From contig CALRGJ010000001.1 of assembly GCA_943357285.1 (NCBI GenBank), positions 124,001 to 188,000 of the forward strand: a DNA stretch of 64,000 bases. Reading direction: 5' to 3'. This DNA is from Candidatus Peribacteria bacterium (lineage in GTDB: Bacteria; Patescibacteriota; Gracilibacteria; UBA1369; LOWO2-01-FULL-3). The position numbers and the translations under genes were made by a program. The notes under the pieces were generated by a model, which worked only from the letters and a program-made list of their open reading frames with translations, ran no database searches and had not been told where the DNA came from. Below are positions 27,131 through 34,738 of this stretch, piece after piece (within the stretch, counting starts at the first letter, position 1; every line of letters starts with the position of its first letter).

Positions 27131-28198
27131 ATGATTGATACAGAATTAGGTAAATTGAGGGGAAAAGATCCAGAAGCTGTGCCTATATTGCTTGATATGA
27201 TAAGTCAGGCTGTGGATGATAACGAAAGATCATTAGCTGAGGAAAGAGCAAGATTGGCTGAAACCGTTAAAGGTAAGGCTATTTTGGTGATTGATAGCTC
27301 TTTTGGAGTACCGACGGCTAATTTGCAGACCAGATTGAGATATTTGAGGGAGATTGATGCGCAGGAACCTGCTGCACATTTGGTTTTGAAAAAAGTTTTA
27401 AAGAAGGAAGTCCCTAGAAATACTACAGAGGTTTTTGGGCAATTTTTTGGTCCAGGGGTAAATTTGGTTCATCAAGATATTAGATATCAGAGAGGATATT
27501 ATAGAGGTGAAGTTGGGGCGGTTATTTTGACAGGATCACCGGCAAATGTGGATTTTGTTGGGACAAGAGATAAATTGAGTAAGCATACTTCGCTCGGTGA
27601 TAAAGAAGTGTGTGATAGATTGGAAAATGTTCATAATTTTTGTCTAAAAGAGGGTATTCCTGTTTTGGCTTTTTGTTTTGGATTCCAGATGATTAGTAAG
27701 CTTTTGGGCGGGGAAGTAAAGGAAATGGATGAAGATAGAGGAGGTTTTGAAACGGTGACCGTTACGAAAAATGGAGGGAGGGTTTTGAAAGGTTTATTTG
27801 GCAAAGAGCTTTCTGGTGGTGAGGCTTATGTCAGTCATGGTCAGCAAGCTTTTTTGAATCCAGAAGCGAGTTTGGAAATATTGGAATTGGTTGATAGTGA
27901 GAGTGGACAAAAAATTTCTCATGGAAGTATTAATGCAGATAAGAAAGATGCAAGTTTCAATGGGAATGTGGCAAGGAATGTTCAACAAGTTAGGCAGTTA
28001 ATGGAAGATGGTAGATATGTTTCTTTGGCTTTGCAATCACATCCGGAGTTGGCTTTTGTTAATGCGTTGTTGAGAAATTTAATTTCAAATGTGAGCTTGG
28101 CTGAATATGGAAAAATTCCTCAAAGAATGTCTTTTCCGAAAGAGCTTTTGGGTTTAATCACGGATTTTCTCGGGGCACACAAAAGGATAAGTAAATAG
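27131..28198 (+). CDS. Class I glutamine amidotransferase-like protein
   Basis: 355 residues. The second half has the triad pattern of class I glutamine amidotransferases: a nucleophile-elbow Cys in VLAFCFGFQMISKLLGG near residue 180, and the His/Glu pair in QSHPELAF near 303. The elbow is FCFGFQ instead of the usual GICLGHQ. The N-terminal ~75 residues are a helical addition (RSLAEERARLAETVKGKAIL). No synthase domain is fused, so the acceptor reaction is unknown; it could be a gamma-glutamyl hydrolase-like or GMP-synthase-like amidotransferase. It stands alone, with the HicAB-like pair downstream. Confidence 0.75.
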   Translation: MIDTELGKLRGKDPEAVPILLDMISQAVDDNERSLAEERARLAETVKGKAILVIDSSFGVPTANLQTRLRYLREIDAQEPAAHLVLKKVLKKEVPRNTTEVFGQFFGPGVNLVHQDIRYQRGYYRGEVGAVILTGSPANVDFVGTRDKLSKHTSLGDKEVCDRLENVHNFCLKEGIPVLAFCFGFQMISKLLGGEVKEMDEDRGGFETVTVTKNGGRVLKGLFGKELSGGEAYVSHGQQAFLNPEASLEILELVDSESGQKISHGSINADKKDASFNGNVARNVQQVRQLMEDGRYVSLALQSHPELAFVNALLRNLISNVSLAEYGKIPQRMSFPKELLGLITDFLGAHKRISK

Positions 28199-28210
28199 TG
28201 GTTTATTTAA

Positions 28211-28253
28211 TTTAGAAAAAATTTAAGAAAATTTTAACTTTGAAGGTTATGGT
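28211..28253 (+). promoter_or_regulatory. Direct-repeat operator (11-bp period) with -10 box upstream of the HicAB-like pair
   Basis: TTTAGA (28211-28216), TTTAAG (28222-28227) and TTTAAC (28233-28238) are spaced exactly 11 bp apart. A possible -10 TATGGT (28248-28253) follows 9 bp later. This is the geometry of PhoB/OmpR-family sites, where repeats replace the -35. A 23-nt stretch here (28220-28242) is identical to one on the minus strand at 48721-48743. The regulator is not in the window. Confidence 0.5.
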
Positions 28254-28276
28254 GGATTTGTCATGAGGTTTGAAAA

Positions 28277-28305
28277 TTGACTTTGTGGCTACGAAAATAT
28301 ACAAT
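28277..28305 (+). promoter_or_regulatory. Second promoter of the HicAB-like pair
   Basis: -35 TTGACT (28277-28282) and -10 TACAAT (28300-28305) with 17 bp spacing. It places transcription start near 28312 and favours ATG 28321 as the toxin start. Confidence 0.55.
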
Positions 28306-28320
28306 GTAACTACGAATCGA

Positions 28321-28560
28321 ATGACGAGTATAGAGAAGTTATTGCTGAAATTTTTGAATAATCCTTCTGGGATTAGATATTCTGAACTGGAAAGGTTGTT
28401 GCTGAGTTTATGGTTTGAAAAGGTAAATGCGAAGGGAAGTCATGTGAAGTTTAAGCATAAATTGTTGCAGAGAGATCTGATAATTCCCGTGCATGGTAAT
28501 GATTGTAAAGAATTCTATAAGGTCTATGCGGCAAAAATAATTAAGAAATTTATTCTATAA
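28321..28560 (+). CDS. HicA-like mRNA interferase toxin
   Basis: 79 residues with the HicA/YcfA pattern: an N-terminal helix (IRYSELERLLLSLWFEKVN), then KGSHVKFKH and a basic C-terminus (KVYAAKIIKKFIL). HicA toxins cleave mRNA with a His in this loop; the usual form is GSHH or GSNH. Here the second position is Val, so catalytic competence is uncertain. ATG 28321 is chosen because a promoter lies between it and the upstream TTG at 28270. It is followed at 2 bp by its likely antitoxin. Confidence 0.65.
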   Translation: MTSIEKLLLKFLNNPSGIRYSELERLLLSLWFEKVNAKGSHVKFKHKLLQRDLIIPVHGNDCKEFYKVYAAKIIKKFIL

Positions 28561-28562
28561 AT

Positions 28563-28886
28563 ATGGAAAAAATAGATTCAAAATATTTTGTGACGGTGAA
28601 TAATAAAAAGTATTTTTATACTTTGAGGAATTTAGATAAAAAAACAGTTTTTGTAGAATGTGAGGCGGCGAATATTGCTCAGGAATTTCTGAAAGAAGAT
28701 GTGGCAGATTTGTTGATAGATTTACCTAATTTAATTTTGGCGGAGAAGGAATATACGCCTGGCCAAAGCGAAATTATCAGGTTTAGGCTTGATGCAGATG
28801 ATAAGAAAGCAATTTTAATGAAGGCACAAAAAAGTGGCTACAAAACGGTTTCTGCATTCTTGAGAAATTTGGCTTTAGGCGCGTGA
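28563..28886 (+). CDS. HicB-like antitoxin with ribbon-helix-helix C-terminus
   Basis: 107 residues. The C-terminal ~45 (IIRFRLDADDKKAILMKAQK, then SGYKTVSAFLRNLALGA) read as a ribbon-helix-helix DNA-binding domain. The N-terminal ~60 residues probably bind the toxin but do not show a clear HicB RNase H-like sequence. The 2-bp spacing from the toxin-like gene and the gene order (toxin first) match hicAB modules. The protein probably represses the pair. The next gene, serS, is convergent. Confidence 0.6.
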   Translation: MEKIDSKYFVTVNNKKYFYTLRNLDKKTVFVECEAANIAQEFLKEDVADLLIDLPNLILAEKEYTPGQSEIIRFRLDADDKKAILMKAQKSGYKTVSAFLRNLALGA

Positions 28887-28904
28887 GTCGTTAGGTGACT
28901 TAAC

Positions 28905-30191
28905 TTATTTCACCTCAATCTTGTTTCTTCCGCCGAGATATGGCTGAAGTACTTCTGGGATTGTGACTGAGCCGTCGGCGTTTTGGTAGTTTTCCAAAAT
29001 TGCTACGAGGGTGCGAGTCATGGCGCAAGCGGTGCCGTTCAAAGTGTGAACGTATTCGTTCTTTCCTTCTTTTGTCTTATAACGGATTTTGCTGCGACGA
29101 GCTTGGAAGTTTGTGCAGTTTGAACAAGATGTAAGTTCACGGAATTTTCCTTGAGTAGGAATCCACACTTCGATGTCGTATTTCTTTGCTGCTGGCATAC
29201 CGAGGTCGCCGGCGCAAATATCTAGAACTTGGTAATGAAAACCTAATTCCTGCATGATTTCTTCTTCGATGCTGCGGATTAATTCGTGTTCAGCTTCAGA
29301 TTTATCCGGGTGGCAAAAACTAAACATTTCTATCTTGTCGAATTGGTGAACACGGATAATTCCGGCTGTATCTTTGCCGTATGAACCTGCTTCGCGACGG
29401 AAACAAGTGGAGAAACCTACATAACGGATTGGAAGTTTTTCTTCTGGGAGTATTTCTGTGTAGTGAAGCATTGTGAGTGGAACTTCAGATGTTCCTGCAA
29501 GATAGAGATCGTCGTTCTCAGGATTTTCTGCAGACTTTGGATTCACGTGATAGATTTCGTTTTTATCAGCTGGGAAGAATCCGGTAGCAAACATCGCTTC
29601 TTCTTTTACAAGAACCGGTGGAATAATTGGCTGAAATCCTTTAGCCATTAATTTGTGAAGAATGTGTTGTACAAGCGCAAATTCGAGAAGTACTGCTTCG
29701 TTTTTTAGATAGTAAAAGCGTGTACCAGAAGTGCGAGTACCGCGTTCAAGGTCGAGAAGATTTAGAGAAGTTCCGAGTTGAATATGATCTTTAGGTTCGA
29801 AGTCGAATTTTGGCTTTTCTCCATGAGTTTTGCATGGTTTATTGTCCTCTTCTGTTCCGTCCGGAGTAGATTCTCCTGGAGGATTTGGTACAAAAACTGC
29901 TAGATCATCTATTTCTTTTTCTAATCTTGCTAGATCTGGCTCTAGGGCTTTGATTTCTTCTTTAATCTTAGTCATTTCAGCGATAATTGTCGCTTTTTCT
30001 TCCTTTGAAGCGCTTTTTACTTTGTCGCTTTGTTCATTTTGTTTAGCGCGAAGAACCTCAAATTTCTGCATTTTTTCATTGCGTTCGTTGTAGAGTTTGA
30101 TGATCTGGTCGATGTCGGTTTTGAAACGTTTGCGAGCAGCACCTTGCTTTATAGCTCCTGGATTTTCAACGATAAATTTGATGTCTAACAT
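28905..30191 (-). CDS. serS: Seryl-tRNA synthetase
   Basis: Charges tRNA-Ser. The 428-residue protein has the N-terminal coiled-coil tRNA-binding arm (about 25-110, Lys/Glu-rich) and the class II core: motif 2 TCFRREAGSYGKDTAGIIRVHQ (read as FRREAGSYG...RVHQF), LTSCSNCTNFQARRSKIRYK, and motif 3 NGTACAMTRTLVAILEN. Length is standard. It has its own promoter (30223-30251) downstream of efp, in a translation-related run epmA, efp, serS on the same strand. Confidence 0.97.
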   Translation of the reverse strand: MLDIKFIVENPGAIKQGAARKRFKTDIDQIIKLYNERNEKMQKFEVLRAKQNEQSDKVKSASKEEKATIIAEMTKIKEEIKALEPDLARLEKEIDDLAVFVPNPPGESTPDGTEEDNKPCKTHGEKPKFDFEPKDHIQLGTSLNLLDLERGTRTSGTRFYYLKNEAVLLEFALVQHILHKLMAKGFQPIIPPVLVKEEAMFATGFFPADKNEIYHVNPKSAENPENDDLYLAGTSEVPLTMLHYTEILPEEKLPIRYVGFSTCFRREAGSYGKDTAGIIRVHQFDKIEMFSFCHPDKSEAEHELIRSIEEEIMQELGFHYQVLDICAGDLGMPAAKKYDIEVWIPTQGKFRELTSCSNCTNFQARRSKIRYKTKEGKNEYVHTLNGTACAMTRTLVAILENYQNADGSVTIPEVLQPYLGGRNKIEVK

Positions 30192-30222
30192 AAAAAAATG
30201 TTTTTAGTATTCTTGCAGGGCG

Positions 30223-30251
30223 ATTCTAGAAGGGAAATTGTTTTTAGTCAA
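30223..30251 (-). promoter_or_regulatory. serS promoter
   Basis: Minus-strand -35 TTGACT (30251-30246) and -10 TAGAAT (30228-30223), 17 bp apart; leader about 25 nt. No T-box is present. Confidence 0.75.
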
Positions 30252-30378
30252 AGAGAGGATTGAGTTGGTTTACGAAGCTATATTGACTTTTTACTCAAAT
30301 GGCGTAGCTTGTTTCCTTTGCAGTTCACAAAAAACAACCATTATGTCTCACAGTCGTAAAATTGATCAAGGAAGTACT

Positions 30379-30936
30379 TTACCCCTTGCTGACGTAGTTG
30401 CCTTCAGCTGTGTTCACCATGATGAGGTCGCCTTCTTCGATGAAGAGGGGAACTTTGATGGTGGCACCTGTTTCGATTGTGGCGTCTTTTGAACCACCGG
30501 TTGCTGTATCACCTTTATATCCTGGAGGTGCTGAAATTACTTTGAAAGTCATTTTTGGTGGAACTTGAATACTTACAGGAATTCCATCAATGTACATTGC
30601 GTAGCATTCTGTGTTTTCAACTAAGTATTTTGTAGAGTCTCCGATAGATTCTTTGTCTAAAGCAAATTGTTCGTATGTCTCGTTGTCCATGAAGTTATAA
30701 TTTTCACCATCGTTGTAGAGGTATTGGCATTTTGTGCGTACTACGTCTACAAGTTCTACAGCTTCACCAGATTTGAAAGTGTGTTCAACAACCTGACCAG
30801 TTTTTAATTGGCGAAGTTTAGCTCTTGTGAAAGCAGTTCCCTTACCAGGATTCACGAATTGAGCTACTGCGATAAGCCATGGATTTCCTTTGTGAAGGAT
30901 TGTTAGACCTTGTTTTAAATCTGTTGTGCTGGACAT
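30379..30936 (-). CDS. efp: Elongation factor P
   Basis: EF-P relieves ribosomes stalled at polyproline stretches. The 185-residue protein has the three-domain layout. The modification loop reads FVNPGKGTAFTRAK, placing a lysine (residue 32) where E. coli EF-P carries the beta-lysylated Lys34. The EpmA homologue encoded directly upstream supports modification of this lysine. It has a good promoter (30982-31010). Confidence 0.96.
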   Translation of the reverse strand: MSSTTDLKQGLTILHKGNPWLIAVAQFVNPGKGTAFTRAKLRQLKTGQVVEHTFKSGEAVELVDVVRTKCQYLYNDGENYNFMDNETYEQFALDKESIGDSTKYLVENTECYAMYIDGIPVSIQVPPKMTFKVISAPPGYKGDTATGGSKDATIETGATIKVPLFIEEGDLIMVNTAEGNYVSKG

Positions 30937-30981
30937 AATGTGAGAATTATTGATTGTGTGCGCAAATTTTCGAACAGTTGG

Positions 30982-31010
30982 AATTTACCTTCTGAATGGG
31001 AGATTTGCAA
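30982..31010 (-). promoter_or_regulatory. efp promoter
   Basis: Minus-strand -35 TTGCAA (31010-31005) and -10 TAAATT (30987-30982) with 17 bp spacing, ~45 nt before the ATG. Confidence 0.65.
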
Positions 31011-31097
31011 GGGAAGTGAACTGAATTAGGATGAGAGGAATCTTGGTTAGTAATATTTTGATTTGGATTTCTTGTCTAAATTGATGGCAAAAAGACG

Positions 31098-32126
31098 TCA
31101 AATTTTACAAAGAGTGGGGGTGAGTTTGTTCATTGGGAAGAGCAGAACTTCCTCAATAGATTTTTTGTCGAGAAGGAGCATGATGAGGCGGTCTAGGCCG
31201 AGGGCGATGCCGGCAGTAGGTGTCGTGATCTTTTCTAGTGCGTTGAGAAATTCTTCGTCGATTGGGAGAATTGTTTTGCCCATAGTTTTGCGGAGATTTT
31301 GTTCTTCGATGAGACGGGCGCGTTGTTCTTTTGAATCTGTTAATTCGGAAAAAGCGTTAGCCAGTTCTATGCCTTTAATGTAGAGCTCGAAGCGTTCGGC
31401 GAAAAATTTATTTGATGCTGAGCGTTTGGCGAGTGCAGCTTGGCTAGCCGGATAGTCGTAGATAAAAATTGGCTGATTTAATTTTGTGAGTTCCGGTTCA
31501 ATATTATTTAAGAAAATTTTGAAATAGAGGTCGTCCCAATTTTCGCAGCCATTAGTGTCTAGATTTTTGGCTTCGGCATTTTTTTTGAAAGTTTCGAAGT
31601 CTTGGTTTTCGAGGAGGTCTAGTCCACAATATTTTATGAAAAGTTCATTCGTGGTGAAGCGTGGCCAAGGAGTGGAGAGATTAATATTTTCAGATTGGTA
31701 GGTGAGGGATTTAGTTAGAGTAAGAACGAGATCCTCGCAATCTTTCATCAAATCTTTGTAGTCGGCATTTTTTCTGTACCATTCGATCATAGTGAATTCC
31801 GGATTGTGCAGCGGTCCGTCCATTTCACCATTGCGGAAAACTTTGGTGATATTGAAAATTTTATCAAAACCTTCTGATGAGCCGAGAAGTTTTTTCATTT
31901 GCAACTCGGGAGAAGTGTTTAGATACACCGGAAGATCGGCTGTTTTTGAATTGGAAACAGAAGGAAAATTTAATCTAGATTCGAAAGGTGTGAGGTGTGG
32001 TTCCATTCCTGGAATTGGAGTCATAATAGGAGTTTCTACTTCTAAAAAATCTGAGTGCACGAAAAAATCGCGTATTTTTTGAATGATAGTGCTTCGGTTC
32101 TTTGCTGTGTATTTGTCGCATTGCAT
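31098..32126 (-). CDS. epmA: EpmA/PoxA-type lysyl-tRNA synthetase paralogue (EF-P--lysine ligase)
   Basis: The 342-residue protein is a class II lysyl-tRNA synthetase catalytic core without the N-terminal anticodon-binding domain, the hallmark of EpmA. Motifs: ETPIMTPIPGMEPHLTPFES, motif 2 KVFRNGEMDGPLHNPEFTMIEW (in two parts) and C-terminal GIALGLDRLIMLLLDK. EpmA attaches beta-lysine to EF-P; efp is the next gene. The aminomutase EpmB that makes beta-lysine is not in this window. ATG 32126 is chosen because a promoter (32133-32160) overlaps the longer reading frame. The -10 ends 6 nt before this ATG. Confidence 0.88.
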   Translation of the reverse strand: MQCDKYTAKNRSTIIQKIRDFFVHSDFLEVETPIMTPIPGMEPHLTPFESRLNFPSVSNSKTADLPVYLNTSPELQMKKLLGSSEGFDKIFNITKVFRNGEMDGPLHNPEFTMIEWYRKNADYKDLMKDCEDLVLTLTKSLTYQSENINLSTPWPRFTTNELFIKYCGLDLLENQDFETFKKNAEAKNLDTNGCENWDDLYFKIFLNNIEPELTKLNQPIFIYDYPASQAALAKRSASNKFFAERFELYIKGIELANAFSELTDSKEQRARLIEEQNLRKTMGKTILPIDEEFLNALEKITTPTAGIALGLDRLIMLLLDKKSIEEVLLFPMNKLTPTLCKI

Positions 32127-32132
32127 AGCCTT

Positions 32133-32169
32133 TTTATAGCAGATCTTGTGTGGATTACAAACTTGTAAT
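32133..32169. promoter_or_regulatory. epmA promoter with palindromic operator
   Basis: Minus-strand -35 TTGTAA (32160-32155) and -10 TATAAA (32138-32133), 16 bp apart, with the epmA ATG only 6 nt further. The perfect inverted repeat ATTACAA-AC-TTGTAAT (32154-32169) overlaps the -35. It sits between epmA and the divergent phosphorylase gene, so one regulator could act on both. Confidence 0.55.
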
Positions 32170-32200
32170 ATCATTCGCTCCATTTTTAATTTTAAAGTTT

Positions 32201-33226
32201 ATGGAAAATTCTACTGAAAGATTTGGATATGATGATGCTGCTAGAGCCAGAGATTTGCTTGTCTCTGATTTGCAAGGACATGGAATGGAACCGGCTCAGG
32301 TGAAAGATATGGTTATTTTGGGATCTGGTTTAGACACTTTTGGTTATGATCATATGGACGAGGGAAATGCTGGTAACGAGAGTGGTCCAATCAAAATTCC
32401 TTTTAATAGATTTTATAATGATCTTGGAATTGATAGCCTGAAGGGATCGGTGCAGGGGCATTCAAGGTCTTTAGTAGTTGGTTCTTTGAACGGAGACTTG
32501 AGTGGAAAACTTGTTTTAGCTCAATCAGGGAGAGAGCATCCATATGAAGGTGTTGCAACAAAAAGAGCAACTTTTTGGCTTAGAGTGGCTCAGCTTATGG
32601 GGGTAGAAACTTTGATTGGTTCAAATGCGAGTGGAAGTTTGACTCCGGGAAGTTTAGGAATTGGAGATTTAATGCTAGTTCATAGTGAGAAAGATTATGG
32701 AATGGATAATCCTTTGATTGGAGAAAATGATGAGAGGTTTGGTCCAAGATTTCCACATAGGGGTGATTCTTATCCGGAAGAAACAAGGAAAATGATTAAA
32801 ATTGTGGCAGCTAGAATGGGAATTGATTTAGTTGAAGGGACTTATGTTCGTATGGCTGGTCCTAACTATGAATCGACAGAACAAGTTTATGATTTGAGAG
32901 CTATGCTGGATGAAATGTGGCATCAAGGTAGAGTTCAGAATGATGTGAGATTTAAAAAACCATTTACGGTGGGGACGGCAGGGATGTCTTCTACTTTTGA
33001 AAATATGGTGGCTCAGCATGCGTCTCAGTCTAAGGAAAATCCAGCTTTCAAAAATAGAGCTTATATTAGTGCTGTTACTAATTATGCGGCAATGCTTGGT
33101 CCAATAGGACTGATGAATGGAGAATTGAAACATGATCATGTCAAAGATGCTGCCGGGGAGATGAGAGGCAAGTTCGGCAATTTGGTCAAAAATGTACTTC
33201 TTGAATTAAGAGGAGGTCAGGCTTAA
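32201..33226 (+). CDS. Purine nucleoside phosphorylase (trimeric PNP family)
   Basis: Phosphorolysis of purine nucleosides to base and ribose 1-phosphate, for salvage. The 341-residue protein has the family motifs MVILGSGLDTFG (phosphate loop), GREHPYEGV, LIGSNASGSLTPGSLGIGDL and GTYVRMAGPNYESTEQVYDL. It is longer than the usual ~275 residues because of an N-terminal helix and an insertion near 260-300. ATG 32201 follows an AT-rich segment. The 3' end overlaps the convergent gene at 33206 by 21 bp. The ribose phosphate it releases could feed the pentose phosphate enzymes encoded downstream. Confidence 0.85.
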   Translation: MENSTERFGYDDAARARDLLVSDLQGHGMEPAQVKDMVILGSGLDTFGYDHMDEGNAGNESGPIKIPFNRFYNDLGIDSLKGSVQGHSRSLVVGSLNGDLSGKLVLAQSGREHPYEGVATKRATFWLRVAQLMGVETLIGSNASGSLTPGSLGIGDLMLVHSEKDYGMDNPLIGENDERFGPRFPHRGDSYPEETRKMIKIVAARMGIDLVEGTYVRMAGPNYESTEQVYDLRAMLDEMWHQGRVQNDVRFKKPFTVGTAGMSSTFENMVAQHASQSKENPAFKNRAYISAVTNYAAMLGPIGLMNGELKHDHVKDAAGEMRGKFGNLVKNVLLELRGGQA

Positions 33227-33847
33227 GATGCTGAGCTTTTTTTGCTCTGCTATTTCTGCTTGAAATCTTTTTAATAAAGCTCTGGATAGTTTTGTTTGAT
33301 TTGGTCTGCTGACGCGAAGAAGATTTTTTACTTTTAAGCTATCTGGATTAGTAATTCTTGTTACTACTATCTCTTGAGCTAAAGCACGAAATTCTTTTGT
33401 TATTTCTCCTATTTCAGGGAAAATTTCAGTTAAAATTTCTTTTTCCGGAATGTCTGAATCTAAAGCATTTTCTATTGCAGCTGAAATAGCAATTATTCCT
33501 TCTTCTGCATCTTGTTCTTCGAGACTTCTTAACCAATCAAAAATTTGATCTCTTGTTTCATGCTGAATAGCTGCAGTAGCAAAAATTCTTTTTAATGAGT
33601 TTTCTGGAATACCTTCTCCAAGATAAGTATTAGCAATTTTTTTATAAAGGGTTTGAAGGCTAGTTGAGGAAAGAAATTTTTGTAGATTTTCCAAAGCGAT
33701 GAAAAGACTGTTTTCATCAGTAATGGTGTCTAGAATTTCCGTTGCTCGTATTAAACTTTCCTCATCACTAATTCCATCTAGTATAATTGTTTCCAGATCT
33801 GTTTTTATAGGTCCTAGTTCTAGTTTTGGGGTTTGTATTTCAGCCAT
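33206..33847 (-). CDS. Unknown helical protein
   Basis: No family recognised. The 213 residues are almost entirely predicted helix by eye, with many Ile/Leu/Glu repeats (SLIRATEILDTITDENSLFI, IIAISAAIENALDSDIPEKE) that could form alpha-solenoid repeats. The C-terminus is basic (RPNQTKLSRALLKRFQAE). No signal peptide or membrane segment. It is divergent from the 33962 operon, with facing promoters, and its 3' end overlaps the convergent phosphorylase gene by 21 bp. Confidence 0.55.
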   Translation of the reverse strand: MAEIQTPKLELGPIKTDLETIILDGISDEESLIRATEILDTITDENSLFIALENLQKFLSSTSLQTLYKKIANTYLGEGIPENSLKRIFATAAIQHETRDQIFDWLRSLEEQDAEEGIIAISAAIENALDSDIPEKEILTEIFPEIGEITKEFRALAQEIVVTRITNPDSLKVKNLLRVSRPNQTKLSRALLKRFQAEIAEQKKLSILSLTSS

Positions 33848-33866
33848 AATTTTTTAAAAGGTTGTT

Positions 33867-33932
33867 ATTTTGATTTAAAATTGCTCGATTGTCAAGATTA
33901 TGGTTTGACTTAATAGAGAGAATCTCTATAAT
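33867..33932. promoter_or_regulatory. Divergent promoters with a perfect inverted repeat
   Basis: Plus strand: -35 TTGACT (33905-33910) and consensus -10 TATAAT (33927-33932), 16 bp apart, for the 33962 operon. The spacer holds the perfect inverted repeat ATAGAGA-GAA-TCTCTAT (33913-33929), which runs into the -10 and is well placed for repression. Minus strand: TTGACA (33895-33890) and CAAAAT (33872-33867), 17 bp apart, for the 33206 gene. Confidence 0.7.
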
Positions 33933-33961
33933 TGTGTACTAAAAAAATAATTGTTAGTTTT

Positions 33962-34726
33962 ATGGCTAATGAAACAGAAAATAAAGTGTTGGGTCTTGCG
34001 GATTTGTCTAGTGGGCTGGAAATGAAGATGGTTGGAATGGTCAAAGGTGTTGATGATGTAAAAGATGCTTTAGATGGTAATCCATTCGATAAGTTGATGG
34101 TAATGCCGGTAGAGGAGCTAGTTGCTTTGCGAGAAATTTTGACTGGGGTGAGGGATGACGCTGATATTGTTATTAAATTACTAGCTTTTATTGAAGGAGT
34201 AAGGGCAAAAGTTGATGCTACAAAGACAGTTGTGTCAGAAAAACCAATGCTTCCTTCCAAAGATATGGTTTCAGATAGTGGTCGTGAGCGTAATGAATTT
34301 ACTGGAGAAGCTCATCTTGAGGAGATTGATCTTAATGTCGTTTTGACATTGGATTTTAAGACAGGGCTAATTCAAAGAATAGAAGTTTTGGATTGGGGAG
34401 TTAAGTCAAAGACTTTGGCTCAAAATCAAATACAAACCACAATTGATGGTGGGGAATATGCAAAGGAAATTTTTTCTAGCACTATTATTAATTGGAATAC
34501 TGAGAATGGTATTCGCGCCTTAGATAAGGAAATTGAAGATGTATTAAAGCAGAGAGGAAAGATCAATAAAGATGGTCAAAGAATGGATATCTCCATATTA
34601 AGCTCTGGTCAAATTCCTTCTTCGAGGGCTTGGGCTAATCCAAATAAAAAATTATTCCCAAAATGGAATGATGGTAGACGGGCAAGTTTGGCGAATGAAA
34701 GAAAAGCTCAATTATCTCAAAGATAA
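33962..34726 (+). CDS. Unknown protein, first gene of an operator-controlled operon
   Basis: No family recognised; 254 residues, soluble. The N-terminal half is helical (MVGMVKGVDDVKDALDGN, MPVEELVALREILTGVRDD). Residues ~120-200 look alpha/beta (EIDLNVVLTLDFKTGLIQRI) and the C-terminus is basic (PNKKLFPKWNDGRRASLANE). A strong promoter with a palindromic operator lies 30 bp upstream, and the next gene follows after 12 bp, so the two proteins probably work together. ATG 33962 is the first start after the promoter. Confidence 0.6.
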   Translation: MANETENKVLGLADLSSGLEMKMVGMVKGVDDVKDALDGNPFDKLMVMPVEELVALREILTGVRDDADIVIKLLAFIEGVRAKVDATKTVVSEKPMLPSKDMVSDSGRERNEFTGEAHLEEIDLNVVLTLDFKTGLIQRIEVLDWGVKSKTLAQNQIQTTIDGGEYAKEIFSSTIINWNTENGIRALDKEIEDVLKQRGKINKDGQRMDISILSSGQIPSSRAWANPNKKLFPKWNDGRRASLANERKAQLSQR

Positions 34727-34738
34727 TTTAATAATTAG

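Noticed and set aside
30192-30378. T-box or riboswitch before serS
   Set aside because: The serS promoter at 30223-30251 leaves only a ~25-nt leader, too short for a T-box, and no T-box sequence is visible.
31098-32183. Longer epmA start at 32183
   Set aside because: The extra 19 codons overlap a -35/-10 promoter and a palindromic operator; the family-like sequence begins after ATG 32126.
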